Assembly (NCBI GenBank): GCA_021816925.1
Contig: JAKAWQ010000043.1
Location: 1-33,198 of the forward strand
Reading direction: 5' to 3'
Source of the DNA: Pseudomonadota bacterium
GTDB lineage: Bacteria; Pseudomonadota; Alphaproteobacteria; Acetobacterales; Acetobacteraceae
DNA length: 33,198 bases
The notes under the pieces were generated by a model. The model had not been told where the DNA came from and did not search any database. It was given only the letters and a program-made list of their open reading frames with translations. Below, one piece after another: positions 13,721 through 22,412 of this stretch. A program made the position numbers and the translations under genes. Within the stretch, counting starts at the first letter, position 1; every line of letters begins with the position of its first letter.

Positions 13721-15430
13721 TCAAGGGCTGTGGCTTTGGCCCACTGGAGTGGAACGCCCCGGCGAACCGCCGGGCGGGCCATACGCTTCCTTCAGCTTTG
13801 ACTGCAACTTCGCCGCCTCGGTCGCGCTCGGATGCATCGTCAGTGCATGCTCCCATTGATACCAGGCTTCGAGCTTGTTGCCCGCCGCAAAGTAGGCATC
13901 GCCGAGATGGCCGTTGATGGTGGCATCGTCGGGTTGGAGCGTCACCGCCCGCAGCAGCCACCTGAGGGCGCCGGCCACGTCGCCCTGTCGCAACATGACG
14001 TAACCTAGGCTGTCGAGGATGGCGCCATCGTTAGGGCGGAGTTCGGCAGCCTTGGCGATCATCTTCCTCGCTTCGGGCAGGTGGCGGCCTTGCACCGCCC
14101 AGGAATATCCGAGGTAGTTGAGAACGTAGGGCTGGTTGGGCTCGAGCTCGAGCGCCTTTCGAAAATCGGCCTCCGCCTTGGGCCAGTCGTGTATTTGATC
14201 ATAGGCGATGCCGCGGTCGTAATAGAGCGTCCAGTCGGACGGCCGGGACTGTGCCAACCGGGCAATCGCCCCGTCATAGGCGTCAATCGCCTCGCGCCAG
14301 CGTTCATGCCCGCGCAGGATGTCGCCTTTCACCTCCAAGGGCTCCGGTCGATCCGGATATCGCTTGGCGAGGCGATCGAGCAATGCAAGAGCCTCCGAGG
14401 TTTTTCCGAGAGCGTCGAGCAGCATGGCACGGCGGAGATCGACGAGCGCGATCAACGGATCGGACGCCGATACCGGAGCCAAAGCGGAGAGCGCCGAGCC
14501 CGGTTGATCCAGGCTGTCGAGCACGTCGGAGAGCAACAGCCTGGCCGGGGTAAGGTCAGGACGAAGGGCCAGTGCAAGCCGGAGCATGATGACCGAAAAG
14601 TCCTGCGAATCTTCCTGGCGAAGACTCGCGGCGAGAGCGAGATAGGCCTCGGCCATTCCGTCCGCCGCACTGCTCACCGGTCGGCGCGACATGACCCGCT
14701 CGAGTCCCGGCACGACGATGCCGAGTTCGCTGCTGCCGGCGCCGAGCGACGCGAGTGTGGCACGCGCCGCTTTCACATCCCCCTGTCGGGCCTGCCAGCT
14801 GGCGAGAATGCGGGCAAGCTCAAGATTGGTTCCACCGAACCCTCGTTCGGCCAAGGCATAATACTTGGCGGCGAGCGCTGTGCGTCCGGCCAGGTCGGCA
14901 ATCAGCGCGGCATGCAGAACGTCGATCCCTCGCGCCCCCGGTCCGGAAAGGAAGGGTTGAAGAGCGGCCAGGGCCGCGTCCGTCTTGCCGGCACCCTGTT
15001 CGGCCCACGCGAGCAGGAGAGGCGAGAGGATGTGCGTCAAACCCTGCCGCGGCAACGCCTGAATGCGCACGATCGCCGTGGACCAGGCCCCCTGACGCGC
15101 CGCCTCGTCGATCGAGGCAAGCATCGCCACCGGGTCTCCGGGCAGCGCTGACGCTTGCTTCAGCGCATCCGGCTCGCCGGCCATAAGGCCTGTGAGGAAG
15201 GCCTGCCGGCGCAGCGCCGGATCGCCCGGGTCCGCCTTCGAAGCCTCGCGGTAGAACTGCGCCGCTTCCTTGAGAGCGAACTGGCTGTCGGCGAAGTGCG
15301 CATCGAGAAAGGCGCCGTACGCCCGTCCGAGGTCGGCCGGATCACCGGCAGAGACGCCGACGGCGGCACAGCCGGAAAGCAAACCGAGAGCGAGCAGCGT
15401 GGCACGGCCGAAAAGACGCAACTGGAACAT
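13721..15430 (-). CDS. TPR-repeat lipoprotein
   Basis: A 569-residue protein. The N-terminus MFQLRLFGRATLLALGLLSGCAA is a lipoprotein signal with lipobox LLSGC and Cys21 as the lipidation site, so it is exported and membrane-anchored. The body is a solenoid of tetratricopeptide repeats. The clearest run spans about 370-545, for example YYDRGIAYDQIHDWPKAEAD, YVLNYLGYSWAVQGRHLPEA, AILDSLGYVMLRQGDVAGAL and INGHLGDAYFAAGNKLEAWY. The tail (about 550-569) is Pro/Ser/Gly-rich. TPR lipoproteins of this kind often scaffold envelope or assembly complexes; the partner is unknown. It sits between ETF-QO (35-bp gap) and ispE (6-bp gap) on one strand, an arrangement I associate with alphaproteobacteria. 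Confidence 0.86.
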   Translation of the reverse strand: MFQLRLFGRATLLALGLLSGCAAVGVSAGDPADLGRAYGAFLDAHFADSQFALKEAAQFYREASKADPGDPALRRQAFLTGLMAGEPDALKQASALPGDPVAMLASIDEAARQGAWSTAIVRIQALPRQGLTHILSPLLLAWAEQGAGKTDAALAALQPFLSGPGARGIDVLHAALIADLAGRTALAAKYYALAERGFGGTNLELARILASWQARQGDVKAARATLASLGAGSSELGIVVPGLERVMSRRPVSSAADGMAEAYLALAASLRQEDSQDFSVIMLRLALALRPDLTPARLLLSDVLDSLDQPGSALSALAPVSASDPLIALVDLRRAMLLDALGKTSEALALLDRLAKRYPDRPEPLEVKGDILRGHERWREAIDAYDGAIARLAQSRPSDWTLYYDRGIAYDQIHDWPKAEADFRKALELEPNQPYVLNYLGYSWAVQGRHLPEARKMIAKAAELRPNDGAILDSLGYVMLRQGDVAGALRWLLRAVTLQPDDATINGHLGDAYFAAGNKLEAWYQWEHALTMHPSATEAAKLQSKLKEAYGPPGGSPGRSTPVGQSHSP

Positions 15431-15465
15431 CAGGCGTTCCTATAGCAGGGGCAGCAGCAAGGCGG

Positions 15466-17088
15466 CTACATGCCTGGCGGGTAATTGGGGCCGCCACCCC
15501 CTTCGGGCACCACCCACTCAATGTTCTGCGTGGGATCCTTGATGTCGCAGGTCTTGCAGTGCACGCAGTTCTGCGCGTTGATTACCAGCGCCGGGGAGTC
15601 CTCGCCGACGACCTCGTACACTCCGGCTGGGCAGTAGCGCGTCTCCGGACTCCGGAACCGGCGCCAGTTCTCGCTGATGGCGCGCTCCGGGTCGCCGAGC
15701 CGGAGATGCGGAGGCTGATCCTCCTCGTGGTTGGTGTTGCTGATGAAAACCGAAGACAGGCGGTCGAAGCTGAGAACGCCGTCCGGCTTCGGATAGGCAA
15801 TGCGCGGCGCGGCATCGGCAGGAAGCAGCGTCGCGTGATCAGGATGCCGGTGATGCAGCGTCCACGGCGCGCGCCCGCGAAAAAGATAGGTGTCGAGGCC
15901 GGCATGGAGAAGGCCGCCGCCGAGCCCGAAGCGGGCGAAGCCCGGGCGCACATTGCGCGCGGCGGCGAGTTCCGACCAAACCCAGCTCGCGCGGAGCGCC
16001 TCCTCGTAACGCAGGGGCGTCACCGCCGCGGGGTCGTCGAGCGCCGCCGCCAGCGCTTCGGCGGCGAGCATGCCGGATTTCATGGCGGTGTGCGTGCCCT
16101 TGATCTTTGGCACATTGAGAAAACCCGCCGCACAGCCGATCAGTGCGCCGCCGGGAAAGACGAGCCGAGGAATCGACTGCAAGCCGCCTTCGTTCAGCGC
16201 CCGCGCGCCGTAGCCGATGCGCCGGCCGCCGGCAAGGTGGCAGTGGATGGCCGGATGCGTCTTGAATCGCTGCAGTTCCTCGAACGGCGAGAGCCACGGA
16301 TTGCGGTAATCGAGTCCGACCACGAAGCCGACGGAAACAAGATCCGCACCCCAGTGATAGAGGAACGACCCGCCGTAGGTGGCGCCGTCGAGCGGCCAGC
16401 CGATCGAATGAATGACGAGCCCCGGACAGTGCATCTCTCGTGGGACCTCCCACAGTTCCTTGATGCCGATCGCATAGGTTTGTGGATCCTTCCCTTCGGC
16501 AAGCCGGAATCGGGAAACGAGGCGCTTGGTGAGCGAGCCGCGGCAACCCTCCGCGAACAGCGAGAACTTCGCGCGCAGCTCCATCCCAGGCTGGTAGTTC
16601 GTCCCCGGCTCACCGGACTTTCTGACGCCCATATCGCCCGTGACCACCCCGGCAATGCGCCCCGCTTCCTCAATCAGCCGCGCGGCCGCGAACCCGGGAT
16701 AGATTTCGACGCCTTGCGCCTCGGCGCGGCGCGCAAGCCATCGGCAGAGATTGCCGAGGGAGCCCACGAAATTGCCGTGATTGCGCATCGGTGGCGGGGT
16801 CGGCAGCCGAACGGCACGCCTCGCGGAGAGCCAGAGGAACCGGTCTTCAGTAGCCGCCGTGACGAGCGGTGGTTCGTCATTGCGCCAGTCCGGCAGAAGC
16901 TCATCGAGGGCGCGCGGCTCGATCACGGCGCCGGAGAGGATATGGGCGCCGACCTCGGCTCCCTTTTCCAGCACGCAAACCGACGTCTCCGGCCGGCACT
17001 GCTTGAGGCGGATCGCCGCAGCCAGACCGGCCGGCCCCGCGCCCACCACCACTACGTCGAACTCCATCGACTCGCGGCCTTCGGCCAT
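15466..17088 (-). CDS. etfD: Electron transfer flavoprotein-ubiquinone oxidoreductase
   Basis: About 540 residues, matching the family. It moves electrons from reduced ETF, loaded by acyl-CoA and other dehydrogenases, through FAD and a 4Fe-4S cluster to ubiquinone at the inner membrane. Seen: FAD-binding FDVVVVGAGPAGLAAAIRLK near the start; GAEVGAHILSGAVIEPRALD; the conserved GCRGSLTKRL; and the C-terminal ferredoxin-like segment with four cluster cysteines, Cys486 (CPAGVYE), Cys508, Cys511 and Cys514 (CVHCKTC), followed by DIKDPTQNIEWVVPEGGGGP. Start chosen at the ATG at 17088 (MAEGRESMEFDVVV); the ATG at 17067 is the main alternative, and the longer open frame upstream is not protein-like. 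First gene of the etfD-TPR-ispE run. Confidence 0.95.
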   Translation of the reverse strand: MAEGRESMEFDVVVVGAGPAGLAAAIRLKQCRPETSVCVLEKGAEVGAHILSGAVIEPRALDELLPDWRNDEPPLVTAATEDRFLWLSARRAVRLPTPPPMRNHGNFVGSLGNLCRWLARRAEAQGVEIYPGFAAARLIEEAGRIAGVVTGDMGVRKSGEPGTNYQPGMELRAKFSLFAEGCRGSLTKRLVSRFRLAEGKDPQTYAIGIKELWEVPREMHCPGLVIHSIGWPLDGATYGGSFLYHWGADLVSVGFVVGLDYRNPWLSPFEELQRFKTHPAIHCHLAGGRRIGYGARALNEGGLQSIPRLVFPGGALIGCAAGFLNVPKIKGTHTAMKSGMLAAEALAAALDDPAAVTPLRYEEALRASWVWSELAAARNVRPGFARFGLGGGLLHAGLDTYLFRGRAPWTLHHRHPDHATLLPADAAPRIAYPKPDGVLSFDRLSSVFISNTNHEEDQPPHLRLGDPERAISENWRRFRSPETRYCPAGVYEVVGEDSPALVINAQNCVHCKTCDIKDPTQNIEWVVPEGGGGPNYPPGM

Positions 17089-17287
17089 CCGGCGTCGTCC
17101 CGCTATTCCACGCCGGCCCGCCAGGATCGATCGACCGCACTCACGCCCCGAGGCCCGACTGCACCGCAACCGAAAGAAACCGCGCGAGCACCTCGATCAT
17201 GACATCCGTTCGCCACCAATCGGCGATCCCCTCTTCCGGCCACCCGCGGGATTGCAACCCGCCCCTGGTTACGCGTGCCGGCGGCGG

Positions 17288-17317
17288 TTGAGCAAGACCT
17301 TCGCGGCGCGGCATAAC
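17288..17317 (+). promoter_or_regulatory. Weak candidate promoter for the secreted-protein/UDG genes
   Basis: TTGAGC (17288-17293), 18-bp spacer, CATAAC (17312-17317), followed by AT-rich TATATG. It lies 58 bp before the ATG at 17375, in the divergent gap after the ETF-QO start. Match quality is modest. Confidence 0.25.
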
Positions 17318-17374
17318 TATATGCAGGAGCGAGCCGCGGCACGGGTCGCGGCTCACGGTGAGGAGAAGACGATC

Positions 17375-17824
17375 ATGCGAAGGGTTCTGCTTCTGTCTTG
17401 CGTGTTTGCAGGCATGGCGCTCGCAATTCCGGGCATGGCGCAGGCGCCGGCCACGCCGGCTACCCCGACCTACGGGCCAAACCCGACCTCGACCAAGGCA
17501 AGCAACCTTGGTCCCGGCACGACGACCTCGCCGATTGCCCCACAATTGCCGAGCACCGGCCTCGGCCCCAATGCCACGGTTGGGCAATATCTCGGTGTGG
17601 CGCGCTCGGCTCTCACCTCCGGCAAGACGGGCCTGGCGCAGGAGGCGTTGGAGAACGCCGAAACACAGGCACTGACCCGTTCGGTTCCCTATACGACCGG
17701 GAATACGCCGGACAGCTCCCCGCTCGTTCGGGATATCAACTCCGCGCTACAGGCACTCGGCAGCGGCAATCTCGCGTTGGCCGGGCACTACACCGACGTC
17801 GCGACGCAAGAGGCCGGCAAATAG
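17375..17824 (+). CDS. Small secreted protein of unknown function
   Basis: A 149-residue protein with a clear signal peptide ([20 protein letters not shown], cleavage likely after GMAQA), so periplasmic. Residues about 25-65 are Pro/Thr/Ser/Gly-rich and probably disordered. The C-terminal half ([20 protein letters not shown] followed by [14 protein letters not shown]) is an alanine-rich helical pair that resembles a TPR-like helix hairpin. I do not recognise a named family. The ATG at 17375 has AGGAG upstream. It is followed 2 bp later by the GTG of the uracil-DNA glycosylase gene, so the two are likely cotranscribed, though a functional link is not evident. Confidence 0.76.
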   Translation: MRRVLLLSCVFAGMALAIPGMAQAPATPATPTYGPNPTSTKASNLGPGTTTSPIAPQLPSTGLGPNATVGQYLGVARSALTSGKTGLAQEALENAETQALTRSVPYTTGNTPDSSPLVRDINSALQALGSGNLALAGHYTDVATQEAGK

Positions 17825-17826
17825 GG

Positions 17827-18564
17827 GTGAACGCACTCCGGGCGCTGCGCCTCCAGCTCGACTGGGGTGCGGACGAGGCCCTGGCCGAAGCACCGCATGA
17901 CCGGCTGAACGATCGGGCGCCTGCGCGGGCCAAGGCGAGTGTTGCGCCTTTCCCCGCGAACGGGGCAAGCGCCCGGGCGTGGGAGCTGGCGAACACCGCG
18001 AGAAACCCGGCCGAACTCCGTGCCGCGCTGGCTGGCTTCGACGGCTGCTCACTTTCTGCAACGGCGACCAATCTCGTTTTCGCCGACGGCAATCCGGATG
18101 CCGGGCTGGTGCTGATCGGCGAAGCGCCGGGCGCGGAGGAGGACCGGGCGGGCCTTCCGTTCGTCGGGCCGTCAGGTCAGCTCCTGGATTCAATGCTGGC
18201 GAGTATCGGCCTCGATCGGAAAAAGCTGCTTATCACCAACGTGCTTCCCTGGCGCCCGCCCGGCAATCGAACCCCGACCGACCAGGAAATCGCGCTCTGC
18301 CTGCCATTCCTCCTTCGCCACGTGGCGTTGCTGAGACCACGCCATCTTCTTCTTCTGGGAGCGCTGGCGACGCGTGTGCTGACCGGTAGCAGCCAGGGCA
18401 TCAGCAGGCTGCGCGGCCGTTGGGTCGAGGTGGGTATTCCCGGACTGCCAGGGCCGGTGCCTGCCCTGCCGACTTACCATCCGGCCTATCTCTTGCGCAC
18501 GCCCGCCGCGAAGCGGGACGCTTGGCGGGACTTGCTGCTGCTGCGCCGGCGGCTCGGCCCATGA
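17827..18564 (+). CDS. Uracil-DNA glycosylase, family 4-like
   Basis: A 245-residue enzyme of the uracil-DNA glycosylase superfamily, removing uracil from DNA in base excision repair. Motif A is [20 protein letters not shown] at about residues 98-117, motif B is [10 protein letters not shown] (His218), and [14 protein letters not shown] lies between them. These match family 4. Classical family 4 enzymes hold a 4Fe-4S cluster with four cysteines. I find only two Cys here, in FDGCSLS and IALCLPF, so the cluster is probably altered or absent. The first 80 residues are a low-complexity Ala/Arg/Pro-rich extension. Start: GTG at 17827, 2 bp after the previous stop; a longer open frame upstream is a shadow of the secreted-protein gene. 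Confidence 0.9.
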   Translation: MNALRALRLQLDWGADEALAEAPHDRLNDRAPARAKASVAPFPANGASARAWELANTARNPAELRAALAGFDGCSLSATATNLVFADGNPDAGLVLIGEAPGAEEDRAGLPFVGPSGQLLDSMLASIGLDRKKLLITNVLPWRPPGNRTPTDQEIALCLPFLLRHVALLRPRHLLLLGALATRVLTGSSQGISRLRGRWVEVGIPGLPGPVPALPTYHPAYLLRTPAAKRDAWRDLLLLRRRLGP

Positions 18565-18638
18565 TCGCGAAAACCGTGCCCCTGAAGGCCGCGATCACAA
18601 AACGCGTGATCACAAACCCTCCGATCACGAAATTGTGA
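18561..18638 (+). CDS. Possible 25-residue small protein with a 5-residue repeat
   Basis: The ATG overlaps the UDG stop as ATGA (18561-18564), which would give translational coupling. The encoded peptide has a 5-residue period (for example [14 protein letters not shown]) because GATCACAAA-like units recur every 15 bp at 18593, 18608 and 18623, with a related unit at 18563. It is basic and Ile/Thr/Lys-rich. It could equally be non-coding direct repeats in the gap before the transglycosylase gene. Confidence 0.3.
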   Translation: MIAKTVPLKAAITKRVITNPPITKL

Positions 18639-18660
18639 GCGTTACACCACCGCCTAAGCT
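18633..18660 (+). promoter_or_regulatory. Weak candidate promoter for the lytic transglycosylase gene
   Basis: TTGTGA (18633-18638), 16-bp spacer, TAAGCT (18655-18660), about 90 bp before the chosen ATG. It directly follows the 15-bp direct repeats, which could be binding sites. Confidence 0.25.
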
Positions 18661-18750
18661 CCGGTTTTGCGCCGCAATATCTCCAATTTTGCGACTCGTC
18701 TCAGGGAGCAGGGTTGCCCGACCACTTGCCGCCGTGTAGGGCGGCCAGCG

Positions 18751-20571
18751 ATGCGAGGGGCCGGTCATACGTTCTCCCGCCTGTCTGCCGCCCGGGCGTG
18801 GATCGCCGGGGTCGCGTTCGTGGCTGGTGCCGCGGTGTCCACGGCCCATGCTCAGAGCGATCGGCAGACGGCATTCGCGGTGCCACGCGGGGCACCTCCC
18901 AACGGCGCGGAGGTTGCGTTCCCGCAACCTCTCTCGCCAAGCCAGGCCGTGGCCGTAAAGCGGATCTTCGCACTACAACGGCGCGGGCGCATCAGCGCCG
19001 CCGAGCAGGCGACGGCCGCTTTGTCTGATCGAACGCTCCTCGGCAGCATCCTGGCCGACCGCTATCTCGGACCTTACACGGTCACGACGCCCGCCCAGCT
19101 TGAAAACTGGCTCAGGCGATTCGGCGATCAGGCGCCCGCACCGGCGATTTATGCGCTCCTCCTGCGCAAGCTGCCACGCGGCGCGCGAGCGCCTGCGGCG
19201 CCCAAGGTGGCAACAATGCCCGCCCCGCCGGTCGTCGCTGGGCCGGAGACATCTTTGTCCGATCCGATCCAGGCCGAGACCGATGGAATATCCGGCTTGG
19301 CGCTGGCGGTTGCGTGGCGCGCCGGAAACGGCGAAATCAACTCGGCGCTCGCTCTGATCGACGCCACGCGCGGTCTCACGACCGCTCACGTGGCGGTGTT
19401 GAAGGCGGTGGTCGCGCGCGCTCTTTTCACGACCAACCGGGATGAAGAGGCGCTCGCGCTTGCCGGCAGGGCAAGTCGTGCCGCGAATGGCGCCGATGGC
19501 GCGGCCGCCTATATCGCCGGGCTGGCAGCCTGGCGGCTCGGCCGGATCCGCACCGCGCACGATTTCTTCCGCTCCGCCGCAAAGGCACGCGATGCCAGGC
19601 CGCCGCTCGTCGCCGCGGCGGCGTTCTGGGCTGCGCGAGCGGAGCTGTACCTCAAGAGACCCGCACGCTGGCTGCCTTGGATCGAGCGGGCGGCGGCCGA
19701 GGGGAGCACTTTCTATGGCCTCCTCGCGGCGCGCATGCTGGGTTTCGGGCTCAACCTTGGCGGCGGCCGACCGACACTCGGCGAGGCTGATATCGACGCC
19801 GTCGCGGCAACCCGAGCAGGATGGCGGGCCTTCGCCCTGCTCGAGGTCGGCCAACCGGCCCTGGCGGAAGCCGAGCTTTCGACCCTCTGGCCCGAGATCC
19901 GGTCGAATGGCGCCCTCGGACGGGCAGTGATGCTGGTCGCCTCACGAGCCGGGCTGATCGAGTTGGCCGCACACCTCTCCGAACTCCTTTCCCGAGACTC
20001 GGGCCGCAAGCTGGCCGGCGTTCCGAGCGTGCCGCTGCCGCCGCTCGCGCCGGCTGGGGGCTTCACCGTCGATCCCGCGCTCGTCTATGCGCTGACCAGA
20101 CTCGAATCGAACTTCAACGCCGATGCAGTATCCGGGGCCGGCGCGCGCGGGCTGATGCAGATCATGCCGGGAACCGCCGCGGCGGTAGCGGGCCACTGGG
20201 GCAGCCCGCTCGACAATCCGGGCGTCAATCTCGCGCTCGGCCAGCGCTACATGCATGACCTTGCCGTACAGGAGAGCGTGAACCAGAGCCTGCTTCGGGT
20301 CCTCGGCAGCTACAATGGCGGGCCGGCAAACTTCGCCGCCTGGGCGCGGAGCATCCACGATCGGGGTGACCCGCTGCTGTTTATCGAAGCGATCCCGAAC
20401 GGTCAGACACGGCACTTCGTGGAAACGACGCTCGCCTACACCTGGATCTACGCCGCAAAGCTCGGCCTTCCCGCGCCGAGCCTCGATGCCCTTGCGGAGG
20501 GACTGTTCCCGCGCTTCACGGCCGAAGCCAACGCGCGCAAAATGGATGCCGCGGGGCGGGTGTTGCACTGA
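18751..20571 (+). CDS. Soluble lytic murein transglycosylase (Slt70-like)
   Basis: A 606-residue periplasmic enzyme that cleaves the MurNAc-GlcNAc bond of peptidoglycan to give 1,6-anhydro ends. Start: ATG at 18751, giving a signal peptide that ends about AVSTAHAQ; the frame is open further up, but without a plausible signal peptide. The middle (about 60-430) is an Ala-rich helical superhelix like the doughnut domain of Slt70. The C-terminal SLT domain begins near 440 with ALTRLESNFNADAVSGAGAR, catalytic Glu452, then GLMQIMPGTAAAV and LGSYNGGPANFAAW. The latter contains the conserved YNxG substrate-binding motif. Length matches the family. It precedes moaB by 36 bp. Confidence 0.92.
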   Translation: MRGAGHTFSRLSAARAWIAGVAFVAGAAVSTAHAQSDRQTAFAVPRGAPPNGAEVAFPQPLSPSQAVAVKRIFALQRRGRISAAEQATAALSDRTLLGSILADRYLGPYTVTTPAQLENWLRRFGDQAPAPAIYALLLRKLPRGARAPAAPKVATMPAPPVVAGPETSLSDPIQAETDGISGLALAVAWRAGNGEINSALALIDATRGLTTAHVAVLKAVVARALFTTNRDEEALALAGRASRAANGADGAAAYIAGLAAWRLGRIRTAHDFFRSAAKARDARPPLVAAAAFWAARAELYLKRPARWLPWIERAAAEGSTFYGLLAARMLGFGLNLGGGRPTLGEADIDAVAATRAGWRAFALLEVGQPALAEAELSTLWPEIRSNGALGRAVMLVASRAGLIELAAHLSELLSRDSGRKLAGVPSVPLPPLAPAGGFTVDPALVYALTRLESNFNADAVSGAGARGLMQIMPGTAAAVAGHWGSPLDNPGVNLALGQRYMHDLAVQESVNQSLLRVLGSYNGGPANFAAWARSIHDRGDPLLFIEAIPNGQTRHFVETTLAYTWIYAAKLGLPAPSLDALAEGLFPRFTAEANARKMDAAGRVLH

Positions 20572-20607
20572 GCCCCGCAGCAATCGCGAATGAATGGGAG
20601 TCCACCC

Positions 20608-21156
20608 ATGGCCGGCATCGATGAAACCAGAACGTTCCGACCCTTGAACATCACCGTGCTCACGATCTCGGATACGCGCACGCAAGAGAATGACACCTCG
20701 GGCGACGCGCTTGCCGATCGCATCGTCAAGGCCGGGCACCGGCTGGTGGCGCGAGCGATCGAGCGTGACGATCCGGGGTCGATCGAGGCGCGGCTGCGCA
20801 GTTGGATCACCGATCCTGCGATCGACGTGATCATCACCTCCGGCGGCACCGGCATCACCGGACGCGACGTCACGCCCGAAGTGTTCGAGCGCGTGCTCGA
20901 CAAGAAGATCGAAGGCTTCGGCGAGCTTTTCCGCATGCTGAGCTACAACAAGATCGGCACCTCCACCATGCAGTCGCGCGCGCTCGGCGGCGTTGCCGGA
21001 GGCACCTACCTGTTCGCGTTGCCCGGGAGCACGAATGCGGTCAAGGATGCGTGGGACGATATTCTCTTCTACCAGCTCGACAGCCGATACCGCCCTTGCA
21101 ACCTCATCGAACTGATGCCGCGCCTGATGGAGCACCGCCAGAGCGCCGCGGACTGA
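20608..21156 (+). CDS. moaB: Molybdenum cofactor biosynthesis protein B
   Basis: A 182-residue MoaB/MogA-fold protein. The molybdopterin-binding signature TSGGTGITGRDVTPEV is present, preceded by ITVLTISDTRTQENDTSGDA and followed by ALPGSTNAVKDAWDDI. MoaB/MogA proteins adenylylate molybdopterin before molybdate insertion. Start: ATG at 20608 (MAGIDETR), with GGGAG 7-11 bp upstream; an ATG at 20590 would lack a site. It lies 36 bp downstream of the lytic transglycosylase, and its stop is 2 bp from the stop of the convergent LD-carboxypeptidase gene, leaving no room for a separate terminator. No other molybdenum cofactor genes are in the window. Confidence 0.95.
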   Translation: MAGIDETRTFRPLNITVLTISDTRTQENDTSGDALADRIVKAGHRLVARAIERDDPGSIEARLRSWITDPAIDVIITSGGTGITGRDVTPEVFERVLDKKIEGFGELFRMLSYNKIGTSTMQSRALGGVAGGTYLFALPGSTNAVKDAWDDILFYQLDSRYRPCNLIELMPRLMEHRQSAAD

Positions 21157-21158
21157 AT

Positions 21159-22055
21159 TTACCTCGCTCGGCGTTGCCGGAAGCGTCCGGATGCGCCATC
21201 CAAAGTTGCGGCAGCCTCGAGCAGAAGTGCGGTATTCGTCTCGCCGTGGCCGGCCGCCAGGCCGAAGGCGATCGGGAACGCGTAATCGGCCAGAACGTCG
21301 AGAATGATGTCGCGGAGATCGTTGATGCCGTCGAAGCACTTGTGCATGGCTCCGAAGACGACGCCGGCGACATTGGTGAAGAGCCCCGCGTTGCGGAGCT
21401 GCACCAACAATCGGTCGATGCGATAGGGCGCCTCGCCAACATCCTCGAGGAAAAGGATCGAACCTTCCGTTTCCGGGGCAAACCGTGATCCGAGCGCGCC
21501 AGCAAAGAGCGAGAGGCAGCCGCCGCAGAGCGGCCCGCTGGCCGTCCCGGGCCGGAGGAACTCAACGGGCGCATCAACCTCGTACGCGGATTCGAAGAGA
21601 GCGCGGTGGAGCGAGCGGCGGTTGGCCTCGACCGCCGGTTCGGAACCGAGAAACTCGAGGCTCGCAATGTTGGGGCCATGGATCGATTCCACCCGCGGCC
21701 AAAGTTTCCGGACCGCAAGATGGAGCGCCGTGATATCGCTGTAACCGACGAGAATCTTTTGCGCCGGCGCAAGAGAGGAGTCGAGATACCGAAAGAGCCG
21801 CATGACGCCGTAGCCGCCACGGGCGGCAAAAATCGCGCGCGTCGCAGGATCGGCAAGTGCGCCGTGCAGGTGCGCAGCGCGCGCGCAGTCGGTGCCGGCA
21901 AGGTAGAGATGATGCACGCATTCGGCCCGGATCGTGACATCAAGACCCCACTCCTCGAGCACCCGAGCGGCCATCTCCATGAGCCGCCCATCCGCCTCAG
22001 GCAGTTGGCCGGCCGGCGCGATAATCGCAACCTTGTCTCCCGGCTGGAGGATCAT
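21159..22055 (-). CDS. ldcA: LD-carboxypeptidase (peptidase family S66)
   Basis: A 298-residue cytoplasmic serine peptidase that removes the terminal D-alanine from recycled murein tetrapeptides. The Ser-Glu-His triad is visible: Ser106 in ILVGYSDITAL, Glu204 in LFLEDVGEAPYRIDR and His270 in GLAAGHGETN. The spacing agrees with characterised LdcA (Ser115/Glu217/His285 in Pseudomonas). Other family markers are ATRAIFAARGGYGVMRLF and SGPLCGGCLSLF. No signal peptide. It is convergent with moaB (2-bp gap). With the lytic transglycosylase two genes away it gives the window two murein-turnover enzymes, one periplasmic and one cytoplasmic. MccF-type microcin-resistance peptidases share the fold and are the alternative. 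Confidence 0.92.
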   Translation of the reverse strand: MILQPGDKVAIIAPAGQLPEADGRLMEMAARVLEEWGLDVTIRAECVHHLYLAGTDCARAAHLHGALADPATRAIFAARGGYGVMRLFRYLDSSLAPAQKILVGYSDITALHLAVRKLWPRVESIHGPNIASLEFLGSEPAVEANRRSLHRALFESAYEVDAPVEFLRPGTASGPLCGGCLSLFAGALGSRFAPETEGSILFLEDVGEAPYRIDRLLVQLRNAGLFTNVAGVVFGAMHKCFDGINDLRDIILDVLADYAFPIAFGLAAGHGETNTALLLEAAATLDGASGRFRQRRAR

Positions 22056-22412
22056 GCCGCTCCACGAGGGCCCGCGCCCGATGTTCGGAGCTCCTCTGAG
22101 ATTGCGGAATCAGTCAACGGCGGGCGTCCGGGCTGCATTTCTGGTGTTCCTGGGCCGATCCAGGCGTCGCATGCCGTTAGCTTGCCACGGGGAATTCTTT
22201 GACGCGATGGTCGCGGGCCTCTCCAATGGCGCCGTCGTTCTGCCGGCGGCGCTCGTCCGCAATGCCGCGCGCCATCCGAGAGAGCGCGTTTCCGGCCGCG
22301 CGGACAGCCCGGTATGGCCCGCGGCTGGCGCGGTCCTTCACCATTTCGTCAACTCGGGCAGCACCCGCCCATCTGGTAACCTCTGGTCAATCTTCTCGCG
22401 TTACGTTGGCCC
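22056..22412. other. Gene-free stretch upstream of the terminator hairpins
   Basis: I find no protein-like reading frame on either strand. The frames present are low-complexity Arg/Ala/Pro strings. Small hairpins such as CCTGG-N6-CCAGG and CGGG-N5-CCCG occur. No convincing promoter is visible. It may hold the 5' part of the candidate non-coding RNA that ends at 22514. Confidence 0.5.

Noticed and set aside
13984-17202. Plus-strand open frames opposite the TPR lipoprotein and ETF-QO genes
   Set aside because: No start signals or family motifs; the minus-strand genes carry a lipobox, TPR repeats and Fe-S cysteines.
18563-18631. Direct repeats considered as replication iterons
   Set aside because: Only three good copies, no initiator gene or AT-rich unwinding region, and housekeeping genes on both sides.
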